Assembly: GCA_016718315.1 (NCBI GenBank)
Contig: JADKDV010000005.1
Span: forward strand, 620,001 to 684,000
DNA: 64,000 bases
Direction: 5' to 3'
Origin: Candidatus Obscuribacter sp.
GTDB taxonomy: Bacteria; Cyanobacteriota; Vampirovibrionia; Obscuribacterales; Obscuribacteraceae
Shown here: piece after piece, positions 1 through 9,115 of the stretch
Layout: each line of letters starts with the position of its first letter
Numbering within the stretch: the stretch's first letter is position 1
Translations under genes and position numbers: made by a program
Notes under the pieces: generated by a model
What the model was told of the DNA's origin: nothing
The model's input: only the letters and a program-made list of their open reading frames with translations
The model's database searches: none

Positions 1-1
1 G

Positions 2-220
2 CACCATCATGCTGAAGGCAATATGGCGTCGACCAAGCTAGTGATTGAGGGCAGTGAACTGGGGCGGAACGCTATCGATGCCAGTGGTAAGGCTCAAGGT
101 TATGACGGTGTCGATGATTTGCTTAAGCTCTCTGCGCAAAATGGTGGTGATGCGCAACATCTGAATAAAATGAATGCCTGTGTCGATGAGTTGAAAAATC
201 CTGATCGCAGAGCAAAGTAG
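2..220 (+). CDS. Small hypothetical protein, 5'-truncated by window edge
   Basis: The reading frame is open from base 2 through an internal ATG at 23 to the stop at 220, so the gene probably begins before the window. Its C-terminal part (DGVDDLLKLSAQNGG, then an NKM..C.(D/E).LK pattern) is nearly identical to the end of the next gene (363-764). Frame extension upstream of 23 also fits that alignment (TK..(I/L)EGS). The two are tandem paralogs. No known domain is recognised, and there is no signal peptide in the visible part. It is probably cytosolic; function unknown. Confidence 0.6.
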   Translation, partial: HHHAEGNMASTKLVIEGSELGRNAIDASGKAQGYDGVDDLLKLSAQNGGDAQHLNKMNACVDELKNPDRRAK

Positions 221-362
221 GCAGTGCTTTCGCCTATTTCATTTGCGATCGTTTGAGTGCTGGCCGCTCTAGGCTGAGTCATTTAGTAGTTGTTATCTCA
301 CGTCAATTGCACTGTGTGAGCGCAATAATCTTTATGTTCCCTGCCTCTGGAGTGTAAGAGCT

Positions 363-764
363 ATGTTTGATAAGTCGGTTGATAATTCAAATACTCCCTC
401 TTCGTGTCGTGATTTTGCTGATTTTGATGCAAGTAATGAATATGAAAGGATGAAAGCTGATGCAGTTGCTAGTCCAGCTGACGCTCCGGCTGAAAAAGGT
501 GCAGTCTATGTAGAGATGGCAGCGCATTTTTTAAGAGCTGCTGTTGAGCGCAACTCTGTTGGCGACACCCCAGGTACCAAGATGCTCCTGGAAGGTAGCT
601 ATTATCCGCGCGGTACGAGTGATAATGAGGGCAAAAGAATTGACGTTGATGGTGTTGATGATTTGCTCAAATTGTCGGCACAAAATGGTGGGAATTTGGA
701 CTATCTAGCTAAAATGAGTAAGTGCTCTGAAGATCTGAAGAGTCAGTATAGCTCTAATAAGTAG
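363..764 (+). CDS. Small acidic hypothetical protein, paralog of preceding gene
   Basis: A 133-residue acidic protein without signal peptide or membrane segment. The last 40 residues repeat the VDGVDDLLKLSAQNGG block of the upstream truncated gene, and the central part carries the TKMLLEGS segment also seen there. ATG at 363 follows a purine-rich stretch (GGAGTGTAAGAGCT). Family unknown to me. The tandem arrangement points to a recent local duplication. I see no catalytic motif. Confidence 0.65.
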   Translation: MFDKSVDNSNTPSSCRDFADFDASNEYERMKADAVASPADAPAEKGAVYVEMAAHFLRAAVERNSVGDTPGTKMLLEGSYYPRGTSDNEGKRIDVDGVDDLLKLSAQNGGNLDYLAKMSKCSEDLKSQYSSNK

Positions 765-819
765 CCAGTTTTCGCTCTCGTGCATTCACATTTTTGAACG
801 CATTGAGGGAGATAGTATT

Positions 820-1809
820 CTACAGATTAACGGCTTTCATTGCTGCTTCGTGGTAGCGGTCGCCTACGGCTGCACCGGCGGGGAAGACTTTCTCAATTTC
901 GGCGAGTTCTTCTGTACTTAGCTGCAAGTCAACTGCTCCCATGTTTTCTAATAGGCGGGGCATGGTTTTGGTGCCAGGAATAGGAATCATGTCCTCGCCC
1001 TGAGCCAGTACCCAGGCAAGAGCTAATTGTGCTGGTGTGCAGCCTTTTTGAGCAGCCATAAATTCAATTTTTTTGACGAGTTCAATATTTTTGTCAAAAT
1101 TACCTGCCATAAAGCGCGGCGCAAAACGACGATAGTCATTAGCTGGCAGGTCCTCAAACTTTTTAAATTGTCCTGTGAGGAAGCCTCGTCCTAGAGGACT
1201 GTAAGCCACAAAGGCAATACCAAGCTCGCGCACCGTCGGTATGATTTCGGCTTCGACTTCGCGACTCCAGAGTGAATACTCAGATTGCAATGCTGCTATC
1301 GGATGCACCTTTACTGCTCGTCTTATTGTGCTGGCTGCTGCCTCTGACATGCCCAGATAGCGCACTTTGCCTTCTTCTACTAATTCTTTCATGGCGCCAA
1401 TAGTTTCTTCTATTGGGACTTTGGCGTCGACTCTATGTTGATAGTAGAGATCGATATGGTCTACTTTTAGTCTGAGCAAGCTGGCTTCGCAGCATTGCCG
1501 CACATACTCTCTGTCGCCGCGCACACCGTTAAACTCGCCATTAGGTCCACGCACATTGCCAAATTTTGTAGCCAGTACTACCTTGTCTCGTCTGTCGGCG
1601 ATGGCTTTGCCTACTAGTTCTTCGTTTTTGCCAGTGCCATACATATCAGCAGTATCGAGGAAGTTGCCGAGTTCTAGATATTTGTGTATGACTTTGATTG
1701 ATTGGGCCTCATCCATCTGAGCTGGGGAGTAAAACTCGCTCATGCCCATGCAGCCTAGTCCTATTGAGGATACTTTGAGTCCGCTTTTACCTAGTTGTCT
1801 CAGTTGCAT
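820..1809 (-). CDS. Aldo/keto reductase
   Basis: A 329-residue NAD(P)H-dependent oxidoreductase with the AKR (beta/alpha)8 barrel. The catalytic tetrad is visible as D52 and Y57 (LDTADMYG), K82 (ATKFGN) and H125 (YYQHRVD). The C-terminal cofactor-binding region IPIPGTKTMPRLLENM is intact. It resembles the YhdN/AKR13 group of aldehyde and ketone reductases; substrate unknown. ATG at 1809 is preceded by AAGGTC. It is divergent from the AraC-type regulator at 2079, the arrangement typical of a reductase and its aldehyde-responsive regulator (as in yqhD/yqhC), so joint regulation is likely but inferred. Confidence 0.93.
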   Translation of the reverse strand: MQLRQLGKSGLKVSSIGLGCMGMSEFYSPAQMDEAQSIKVIHKYLELGNFLDTADMYGTGKNEELVGKAIADRRDKVVLATKFGNVRGPNGEFNGVRGDREYVRQCCEASLLRLKVDHIDLYYQHRVDAKVPIEETIGAMKELVEEGKVRYLGMSEAAASTIRRAVKVHPIAALQSEYSLWSREVEAEIIPTVRELGIAFVAYSPLGRGFLTGQFKKFEDLPANDYRRFAPRFMAGNFDKNIELVKKIEFMAAQKGCTPAQLALAWVLAQGEDMIPIPGTKTMPRLLENMGAVDLQLSTEELAEIEKVFPAGAAVGDRYHEAAMKAVNL

Positions 1810-2078
1810 TTTTGACCTTCTATACTATCTACAAAATTGTTTGCCGTTGGTGGTGCGCTCTATTGCCGAGGCACTATATGTGGTGGCTGCTGTTGGGCGC
1901 TGTGCTTGCGCTGCATTGGCCGCTGTGTTACCAATTTACCGCCAAACCTACCAGTAGTTCAATGCCTGATTGTCCTGCGGTCTTGCCTAATTCTCTTGAA
2001 TTGCAATTGTGTAGACTCAAATATTGCCAAAGTCTTGCCCAATCCTCTAATATGGAGGAGTGTGCTTGAGGGGTGCCA

Positions 2079-2990
2079 ATGAGTCCGACTGCTGAGCTTA
2101 AGACCAATACGCGACTGGCTGAGATGATTGAGCGTCTCACCACAGGCGACGGCTACAACGATACTGCTTTGAGTGCAGTGCGCTTGATGCGCGTGAGCAC
2201 GCCTATCCCTCGTGGTCCTGTCATTTATGAGCCTAGTATTGTGATAATTGCCCAGGGGCGCAAAATGGGCTTTGTCGGTGAGCATTCTTTTGTCTATGAT
2301 GCCAACAATTATCTTGTGCTTTCTGTGCCATTGCCTTTTGAGTGTGAGACTATTGCCAGCAAAGATGAGCCTTTGCTTGGTCTAAAGATTTTGGTGGAGC
2401 CCTCCACTATTGCTGAGCTATTGATTGAGATGGACAACGATCAGTCAAAAGACGAGGCAGATGTATTAAATGGTTTTGTTGCAACTGAGCTTGATGGGCA
2501 GTTGTTGGACGCAGCTGAGCGATTGCTCAAGGCTCTGTCTGTGCCCACTGAGGCGCGCATACTGGGTCCGCAAATTGTACGCGAGATTATTTACCGTGTC
2601 CTTTGTGGTGAGCAAGCTGCTGCGCTCAAGGCTCTCGTTACTCGTCGCAGTAAGTTTGCACAAATTGCCAAGACGCTCCGACTTATACATTCTGAGTTTG
2701 CCAGTCGTCTTGATGTGGAGTCACTGGCGGATGAGGCTGATATGAGCGTCTCAGCCTTTCACCACAATTTTAAGGTGGTAACATCCACTGCGCCTTTGCA
2801 ATACATTAAGTCTGTGCGCCTGCACAAAGCGCGCACTCTGATGGTGCACGATGGGCTCAGTGCCAATGCTGCGGCCACGAGCGTTGGCTATGAGAGCGCA
2901 TCCCAATTTAGCCGCGAGTTTAAGCGCATGTTTGGCAACTCACCGGCTGAGGAAGCCGCCCGGATGCGCGAATTTTTGGCGATTGGGTAA
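2079..2990 (+). CDS. AraC-family transcriptional regulator
   Basis: About 303 residues. The N-terminal half matches the AraC-type N-terminal domain (AraC_N: RGPVIYEPSIVIIAQGRK, then a cupin-like YLVLSVPLPFE). The C-terminal 100 residues form the double helix-turn-helix (SLADEADMSVSAFHHNFK, then AAATSVGYESASQFSREFKR). I prefer ATG 2079, which has GAGGGG six bases upstream, over the in-frame GTG at 2073. The gene lies divergent to the aldo/keto reductase with about 270 bp between, so that reductase is its likely target. Members of this subfamily often sense aldehydes; the ligand here is unknown. Confidence 0.93.
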   Translation: MSPTAELKTNTRLAEMIERLTTGDGYNDTALSAVRLMRVSTPIPRGPVIYEPSIVIIAQGRKMGFVGEHSFVYDANNYLVLSVPLPFECETIASKDEPLLGLKILVEPSTIAELLIEMDNDQSKDEADVLNGFVATELDGQLLDAAERLLKALSVPTEARILGPQIVREIIYRVLCGEQAAALKALVTRRSKFAQIAKTLRLIHSEFASRLDVESLADEADMSVSAFHHNFKVVTSTAPLQYIKSVRLHKARTLMVHDGLSANAAATSVGYESASQFSREFKRMFGNSPAEEAARMREFLAIG

Positions 2991-3071
2991 TTTCTTAAAC
3001 TGTTGAGCAAAAAATTCTCTCTTTGGGTATTGTGAGACAATAACCACATCTATTTTCAGGGTTAATCATTG

Positions 3072-4952
3072 ATGAATAAGCGGTCTCCTGACATGTTCGT
3101 TGCGAATTCTGGCGCTTGCGGCAAATTTAAAGGTCAAGTATTTAATAAGCGATTTGGGGCACTTGCCGCCACCGTTTTACTGGCAAGCGGCACCTTTTGG
3201 CTGCCTGCTGGTTATATGCAGCCGGTTTGCGCCCAGAGCGTGGCTCCGCCATCTGACGACGACAAAAAGCCCGAGCAACTGACTCCCATCAAAGAAAACG
3301 CAAAGTTAGACACCGTGGTTTTGGATTCGATGCAAAAGGAGCTGGACCGCTCCATGTCCAAGCTTAAAACCGCTGCAGCAGCTCCTTTGTATTTCCTCAG
3401 TTATAGTGTTTATGACACCAAGAGTATCAATATAGCAGCGTCTTACGGTGCTCTCGGTTATGACGATGATGATCACAGCCGCCGTCTGTATTGCGAGCTC
3501 AGAGTGGGCAACAAAACTCTCGACAATACCCACCAGATGCGCTCGGCGCTGCCGTCCAAGACACCTCTTGCTTTTGGTCGCGGTTATATAGGCGGTGGGT
3601 CGTTTCCTCTAGAGGATGATGCTGACGCCATCCGCAACGCACTATGGGAAGCCACTGATGGCGCTTTTAAGCGTGCCCAGACTGATATCATGCGAGTCAA
3701 AGCCAACCGCGACGTGCGTGTGACCGAGGATGATGCTAGCGGTGACTTTAGCGACGCTAAGGTGCAGACTCATACTGAGCCACTGGAGCCAGTTGTAGTG
3801 GATCGCAAAGCTTGGGCTGACAGATTGCGCAAGGCATCGGCGATTTTTAAAGAGTTTCCCGAGATCAATGATTCAGGTGTCAACTTTAACGTAGAGCTGG
3901 TGCGCCGCTACCTGGTCAACTCAGAAGGCACTCGCATCGAGGACAATACTCATAGTATCCGCGTCACAACAGAGGCCAGCGCTATTGCCAAAGATGGCAT
4001 GGTGGTGCGACTCTACGATGGTGTGGAAGTGCGCAAGATGGACGAGCTACCTGATCAACAAAAGCTCGAAGAAATGGTGCGCAAACTAGCAAAAAACGTT
4101 GTTGACTTGCGCAATGCCCCTCCTGCCCAACCATTTGTTGGTCCCGCGATTTTAAATTCCAAGGCGGCTGGAGTTTTCTTCCACGAAGTGCTCGGTCACA
4201 GAGTGGAAGGACATAGACAAAAAGATGAAACCGAAGGTCGGACATTTGCTCAAAAGATCAATGAACAAATCATGCCGCCTTTTATGTCTGTGAGCGATGA
4301 TCCTACTCGCGATAGCTTTGGTGCCAAGCCGCTTGTGGGCTGGTACAAGTATGACAATGAGGGTGTGCCAGCGCAAAAAGTCACTCTTGTGGATAAGGGT
4401 GTGCTCAAGGGATTTCTCATGGGGCGCAATCCAATACGCAACTTTGAAAACTCAAACGGTCATGGTCGCGGCGCTCCCGGTGAGTCACCGGTAGCACGTC
4501 AGGGCAATCTCATTGTCGACTCTGCCAAGCGTGTGCCTTATGCCAAGTTGCGCGCCATGCTCGTCGCTGAAGCAAAAGCTCAGCGCAAGCCTTATGGCTT
4601 GGTCATTGACGAAATATCAGGTGGCTTTACCATCACTCAATCTAATGCTCCGCAGAGTTATTCGTTATTGCCTTTGCGTGTCACCAGGGTCTACGCTGAT
4701 GGTCGTCCCGACGAGCTGACACGTGGTGTTAACATCGTGGGTACGCCGCTTAGCTCCCTCGAAAAAATCATCTGTGCTGCCAAGGACGACGATACATTTA
4801 ACGGCAGATGTGGTGCAGAGTCTGGCTGGGTGCCTGTATCTGCCACAGCTCCCAGTCTCCTTGTACGCAATATTGAGCTAGAAAAAGAATACAAAGAACA
4901 GGATCAGCCACCAGTGCTGCCACCACCAACTCCTGAGGACAAAAGCAAGTAG
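3072..4952 (+). CDS. Exported TldD/PmbA-family metallopeptidase (catalytic type)
   Basis: About 626 residues. A hydrophobic signal segment near residues 28-50 is followed by VCAQS, a plausible signal peptidase site, so the protein is probably exported. The TldD zinc motif HEVLGH (H371-E372-H376) and the following EG are intact, as are the downstream YDNEGVPAQKVTLVDKGVLK and the C-terminal VPVSATAPSLLV blocks of the family. Classical TldD is cytosolic and works with inactive TldE to degrade or mature peptides. This copy is secreted and paired with the HExxxH-less paralog 20 bp downstream, which suggests an extracytoplasmic heterodimer. The codon before ATG 3072 is TTG and could also start translation. 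Confidence 0.88.
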   Translation: MNKRSPDMFVANSGACGKFKGQVFNKRFGALAATVLLASGTFWLPAGYMQPVCAQSVAPPSDDDKKPEQLTPIKENAKLDTVVLDSMQKELDRSMSKLKTAAAAPLYFLSYSVYDTKSINIAASYGALGYDDDDHSRRLYCELRVGNKTLDNTHQMRSALPSKTPLAFGRGYIGGGSFPLEDDADAIRNALWEATDGAFKRAQTDIMRVKANRDVRVTEDDASGDFSDAKVQTHTEPLEPVVVDRKAWADRLRKASAIFKEFPEINDSGVNFNVELVRRYLVNSEGTRIEDNTHSIRVTTEASAIAKDGMVVRLYDGVEVRKMDELPDQQKLEEMVRKLAKNVVDLRNAPPAQPFVGPAILNSKAAGVFFHEVLGHRVEGHRQKDETEGRTFAQKINEQIMPPFMSVSDDPTRDSFGAKPLVGWYKYDNEGVPAQKVTLVDKGVLKGFLMGRNPIRNFENSNGHGRGAPGESPVARQGNLIVDSAKRVPYAKLRAMLVAEAKAQRKPYGLVIDEISGGFTITQSNAPQSYSLLPLRVTRVYADGRPDELTRGVNIVGTPLSSLEKIICAAKDDDTFNGRCGAESGWVPVSATAPSLLVRNIELEKEYKEQDQPPVLPPPTPEDKSK

Positions 4953-5038
4953 CTGAGTGCTTTGTCAGGCTCTTGGGCTACTGGGCATTGGTATGCAGTG
5001 GTTGTAGGCACTTTAATTTAGCGGATGGAATCGAATCA

Positions 5039-6898
5039 ATGAAAGTAAAAATGGACAGAGCAAAAATTTGGTTGCCGCTTGCAAATACTCTTTTGCTTAT
5101 GGCGGCTAGCTGTGGCAATAGTGCTTTTGCTCTGGATGATGCAGCTAAGCCGACTACTGCCACCACTGGCAATACTGCTGCTTTTACCCCGGCTACAGAT
5201 CCAGATAATCCAGCTGTCAGATTTAGCAACAGCGAGACTCTTAAAAGGGCCATTGATGCGGTTAAAGATGATGTCGTCATGCGCGCTATGGGCGACGAGC
5301 TGGACCGCTCCATGAAAAATCTCAAGTTGCCTAATTACCCGCTACCGTATTATGGACACTACTATGTCACTGACGAGGAGTTTATCCAGATATCTGGCAG
5401 TTTTGGTGCGCTAAGCAACAAAGACTCGACACGCACAAGACACTCTGAAGTCACCCTCAGAGTCGGTGATGAAAAGCTCGATAACACTACTATGGCAGGC
5501 GGCTTGTCTGGCTTTGGCAACTACAACGTGCTCGTGCGCGACGATAATTACGATGCTATCAGAAGAGATCTCTGGTCGCAAACAGATCGCGCTTACAAGA
5601 GTGCGGTAGAGTCTCTGGCTGGAGCTAAGGCTCAGCTCAAGTACGTCAATATCGAGGATAGACCGGATTCTTTCTCCTACGCTAAACCGGTTATATCGAT
5701 TAAGGATGGCGCTAAGCTCGATGCCAATATCGATGAGTGGGCAGACCGCGTGCGCAAGATCTCTGCCATTTTTAAAGAGCACCCAGGTGTGCAAGACTCT
5801 AGTGTCAACATGAATATCCGTGCGCGCACCAAGCGATTGATGAACAGTGAAGGCACTGCTGTTAAATATGGAGAGACTGGCAGTCTCGTCTATCTCACCG
5901 CCTCTGCATACTGCGCTGATGGCATGATTGTCAGTGACTATGAGTTTTTTGCCGCCGAAAAGTATCAGGATTTGCCAGATCAAGCAGCCATGGAAGAAGG
6001 CGCTCGCAGGCTTTGTAAGCGCGTGGAAGAATTATCTAAGGCTACTCGCGCCTCTGACTATCAGGGACCGGTCTTATTTGAAAAGCAAGCCGCCGCAGAA
6101 CTAGCCTCGACAATGTTGCCTTCGGTGCTCTGTGCCAGACCTGATAGCATCATGGGTTTTGGTGGCGGTGATGATGATCTTAAAATTGGCAAACCAGTGT
6201 TGTCTAAATCGCTTACTGTGCTGGACGACCCGCTTGCCAAAGAATATCAAGGCATACCGCTAAAGAGCGGTTGGACCTACGATTATGAGGGGGTGCCCGC
6301 GCAAAAGCTTACGCTGGTCGAGAAGGGAGTGCTCAAAGCGCTCTGTAGTACCAGGACTCCTACACGCTTGACTAAAGCCAGTAATGGTCACAGCAGAGGC
6401 GGTAATGCCAGCCCGGGGCATCTCTTTGTCAGTAGCGATGCTAAGACCACTCTTGCCGATTTACGTCTTAAGCTTACTGAGCTGGGCAAAAAAGATGAGC
6501 TCGAGAGTGTCATTGTGGTAAGGCGCATGCTGCCGGCGTTTTTAAACACTGGCTCGGGCTTTAACCCGCTCGATATTATCCGCGCGCTGGCTGGTGGTAA
6601 TGCTGGGCGACAGGGTACGGTGACACTTGTTTATAAGGTCGATCTTAAGACTGGTAAGGAAGAACTGATCCGCGGCGCGAGGCTCAAGAGTGTGCCGCGC
6701 AAAAACTTGCTGACGATGGAAGTGGCCAGTGATGATGCTCAACCCTATGTAGTCGATTATCCAACCGATCGCAGCGCTACAACAATAAGCATGGTGACAC
6801 CGAGTATTTTGCTTAAAGAAGTAGAGCTAGCCAAGCCACCGCGCACTACAGAACAACCGCCCTATCTAAAAAACCCGTATTTTGAGCAAGGGAAATAG
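5039..6898 (+). CDS. Exported TldE-like paralog lacking the HExxxH motif
   Basis: About 619 residues from ATG 5039, which gives a clean signal peptide ending near NSAFA. An upstream in-frame start at 4973 would add 22 residues that spoil it. It is collinear with the upstream gene (ELDRSM..L, RVGDEKLDNT, WADRVRKISAIFKEHP, YDYEGVPAQKLTLVEKGVLK). The zinc-motif region is instead KQAAAELASTMLPSV, near residues 350-365, so the metal site is lost. This mirrors the TldD/TldE pairing in which one subunit is catalytically dead and helps hold the substrate. Co-transcription is likely, with only 20 bp to the upstream stop even from 4973. Confidence 0.85.
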   Translation: MKVKMDRAKIWLPLANTLLLMAASCGNSAFALDDAAKPTTATTGNTAAFTPATDPDNPAVRFSNSETLKRAIDAVKDDVVMRAMGDELDRSMKNLKLPNYPLPYYGHYYVTDEEFIQISGSFGALSNKDSTRTRHSEVTLRVGDEKLDNTTMAGGLSGFGNYNVLVRDDNYDAIRRDLWSQTDRAYKSAVESLAGAKAQLKYVNIEDRPDSFSYAKPVISIKDGAKLDANIDEWADRVRKISAIFKEHPGVQDSSVNMNIRARTKRLMNSEGTAVKYGETGSLVYLTASAYCADGMIVSDYEFFAAEKYQDLPDQAAMEEGARRLCKRVEELSKATRASDYQGPVLFEKQAAAELASTMLPSVLCARPDSIMGFGGGDDDLKIGKPVLSKSLTVLDDPLAKEYQGIPLKSGWTYDYEGVPAQKLTLVEKGVLKALCSTRTPTRLTKASNGHSRGGNASPGHLFVSSDAKTTLADLRLKLTELGKKDELESVIVVRRMLPAFLNTGSGFNPLDIIRALAGGNAGRQGTVTLVYKVDLKTGKEELIRGARLKSVPRKNLLTMEVASDDAQPYVVDYPTDRSATTISMVTPSILLKEVELAKPPRTTEQPPYLKNPYFEQGK

Positions 6899-6923
6899 AT
6901 GAGACTGCTTTGAGTGATGTAGC

Positions 6924-7571
6924 TCAAGGTTTGTAATTTGGGCCAAATTGACGGTCGTTTTTTGTCGCCGTGTGACATGCCATGCATGATTGCACGCGTC
7001 CGGCAGAGGTAATTGTTTTATAGTCAGGACCAACAGTGGCATAGACCCAGCCTTGGTCCGTGCCCGGCGTTTTGGGATCCAGTTTGGTCATAATAAAGAG
7101 TCCATATCTCTTACCGGGATCCGGCCTATCGTCAGGCATAGACGTTATAACATGCAAGCCAGAGATCTCTTGGGATTTAGTGTATGCTCGCATAATCGCC
7201 TTGTAATCTTGCCCGGGCTCAAAGGATTCTTTGACAAGTGTTTGTCCAACTGGAGCTTCAGTATTTGCCACGTAATCATCAATGCGCTTTACATAAAGCC
7301 AATAAACTTTTTTGCCATGGGCAATATTGGTATTGCTTTTGCTTATTCGAGGTTCAAAAGTTTGAGGGATAGCGCAACGAATCGGCGCTTCGTGCGGGTA
7401 CTCGTCTACAATACTGTAGCTTTTATATTCGCCTATCTTTTGCAAAACTAATGGGTGGAATTTTGAATTGTTTTGCTCAGAAGTTGAGGCATTACTCAGT
7501 GTGAGAATACCAAAGGCAATTGCTATGATTGCAATTGTGGGCTTTATTGCTCTTAACTTGGATTTTTGCAT
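6924..7571 (-). CDS. Cytochrome P460-family protein
   Basis: About 215 residues from ATG 7571 (AAGG upstream); a TTG at 7601 would add 10 residues. The N-terminal hydrophobic stretch (IAIIAIAFGILTLSNAS) is a signal peptide. The C terminus carries one c-type haem motif, SCMACH (C196, C199, H200), after a P460-like beta-rich domain (GKRYGLFIMTKLDPKTPGTDQGWVYATV). The family includes hydroxylamine- and NO-converting cytochromes P460 and c'-beta; the actual substrate cannot be read from sequence. It is periplasmic or surface exposed, and convergent with the TldE-like gene. Confidence 0.85.
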   Translation of the reverse strand: MQKSKLRAIKPTIAIIAIAFGILTLSNASTSEQNNSKFHPLVLQKIGEYKSYSIVDEYPHEAPIRCAIPQTFEPRISKSNTNIAHGKKVYWLYVKRIDDYVANTEAPVGQTLVKESFEPGQDYKAIMRAYTKSQEISGLHVITSMPDDRPDPGKRYGLFIMTKLDPKTPGTDQGWVYATVGPDYKTITSAGRVQSCMACHTATKNDRQFGPNYKP

Positions 7572-7682
7572 AAGCACCTTGTAGAACCTTGTGATTACCA
7601 ATATATAACAGTCAAGGCTGCTGTGCTTGGTGCTGATCGTATGGGTAGTCCTGTAACTTAGGATTCTACTAGTACTGTGTCT

Positions 7683-8372
7683 TTACTCTGCCACCGCCGA
7701 TAGTGCTGCTTTGATTGTTGCTTCTTCCAGGGGACCTTCGTGATCGCACTTTTTCTTAAGCTCTATAACAGCCTTCTGATGTGCTCTCAGGTCCAGATAT
7801 TCGGCACGCTTTTTACTTGAGAATTTATAATTGCTTCGGGGATACTGAGTCGCTTCGTCGAAAAGGCGGCACTGCAGCTCCAGAGTGTCTATCAGGCTTG
7901 TTAGCAAAAAATCCTGCAGGTCCTTTTCTTTGCTTTTAGTCTGAGGTTTATAGTTTTGAAAAATTCTACTGCGTATTGCGGACTGACGTGACTGCCAGAA
8001 AAGTTTTATCCAGCTCAGTTCGCTTGTGATAAATCGATTGAGCTTGCCTTCACTTTTGGCTTTGGAATATTCTCTCTCAAATTCGTCGTTTAGATTTGCT
8101 CGTTCGCTTCTATTTGTAAGGCTTTTGTACGATTGGTCCCGCGGCAATCTGACAAGCAAGTATCTCTCTTCCAGGGTTGGCTTAGGTCCTGATAACGTGC
8201 TGGGGTTGCTGCGGATGACAGTGTCGGGTGGTGCAAATTCACGCCGACGCAACAAGTCAGTCGCTGGATTGTTTGGTAGCTCCAGCACCGGAGCACCATA
8301 GGCTAATTGTTCGCTGGCAAGAATCAGTGCTATTGGCAAAATTGCAATGAGCAAAAGTGATTTAAACCGCAT
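7683..8372 (-). CDS. Exported hypothetical protein, Lys/Arg-rich
   Basis: 229 residues from ATG 8372, which has GAGGAA upstream and begins a clear signal peptide (MRFKSLLLIAILPIALILAS). A longer open frame to 8630 overlaps the divergent gene at 8506 and is rejected. The mature part is rich in charged residues and predicted helices (LIDTLELQCRLFDEA, KAVIELKKKCDHEG) with two to three cysteines. I recognise no domain. The short intergenic space to 8506 should hold divergent promoters. Confidence 0.7.
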   Translation of the reverse strand: MRFKSLLLIAILPIALILASEQLAYGAPVLELPNNPATDLLRRREFAPPDTVIRSNPSTLSGPKPTLEERYLLVRLPRDQSYKSLTNRSERANLNDEFEREYSKAKSEGKLNRFITSELSWIKLFWQSRQSAIRSRIFQNYKPQTKSKEKDLQDFLLTSLIDTLELQCRLFDEATQYPRSNYKFSSKKRAEYLDLRAHQKAVIELKKKCDHEGPLEEATIKAALSAVAE

Positions 8373-8505
8373 TGATTGCTTGTTCCTCGTACGCTCTTTC
8401 CATATTAGCAAAACAGAGTTTGCCCGCCTGTGACTGAAGATTGCTTGACTTGCAAAATGCAAGTAAGGATGATATTGTTGAATTCTGTCGAGAGAAGGAA
8501 TTGAA

Positions 8506-9093
8506 ATGACTACTGCGCATAAGCCGAAGTTGGCAAAACCTGGGGCTGGCCTTCCTTTTGTAGAGTGGGCTGTGGCAAAGTACATAATTTTTCCGCAGCG
8601 ATTCAAAAATGCCAGTAAGCAAACAGCCATTGCCGAGTTTGCCAGTGAGTCAGCAGAGATTGTGAGATTGGCTAAGAGCCTCAGTCCTGAGCAGCAGGTC
8701 GAGCGTCGATTGATAAAGCGCTTGCGTGGGTTGGAGGATAGCTCTCGCTACTGGTCTGTGGCCATGACTCTGGATCATCTGTCAATTGTTGGCAGCGCAA
8801 CAACTGATTTGATTGTCGGTTTATCCACTGGTAAATCTGGCTTTAAGATCATTGGCACAGCTGATGTTAAGCCTGACGTCGTTGACGATCCGACGCTAGC
8901 ACTGACTCGTTTTGAGCAAATGACGACTCAATTTTTGGAAGCGGTCACACCATTGAGTTTTGATCCTGATTCCACAGTGAAGCATCCGCATCCATGGTTT
9001 GGTCCACTCAATGCTTATCAGTGGTTGGTTTTTGCAGCGCCGCATCAAAACATTCATCGTCAGCAAATTGAGGCTATCATTGCATTGTTATGA
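8506..9093 (+). CDS. DinB/DUF1569-like putative metal-dependent protein
   Basis: 195 residues. A four-helix DinB-type fold is suggested by WSVAMTLDHLSIVG (metal His in LDHL) and the C-terminal HQNIHRQQI, the paired-histidine signature of DinB/YfiT/DUF1569 proteins. No signal peptide. The family includes bacillithiol and mycothiol S-transferases and many uncharacterised members, so the thiol substrate is unknown. ATG 8506 follows AAGGAATTGAA. It is convergent with the tam-like gene; a (GC)5 run lies between them. Confidence 0.75.
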   Translation: MTTAHKPKLAKPGAGLPFVEWAVAKYIIFPQRFKNASKQTAIAEFASESAEIVRLAKSLSPEQQVERRLIKRLRGLEDSSRYWSVAMTLDHLSIVGSATTDLIVGLSTGKSGFKIIGTADVKPDVVDDPTLALTRFEQMTTQFLEAVTPLSFDPDSTVKHPHPWFGPLNAYQWLVFAAPHQNIHRQQIEAIIALL

Positions 9094-9115
9094 TTTGCGC
9101 GCGCGCTTTATGCAA

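Noticed and set aside
1810..2078. Several overlapping plus and minus frames between the aldo/keto reductase and AraC genes
   Set aside because: Short, biased to rare residues (Cys/Trp), no ribosome binding site; better explained as divergent promoter region.
8373..8630. N-terminal extension of the exported protein at 7683-8372
   Set aside because: Overlaps the DinB-like gene and precedes a clear signal peptide with its own ribosome binding site.
9097..9106. (GC)5 run between convergent genes
   Set aside because: Too short to be more than composition; no hairpin with a U-tract.
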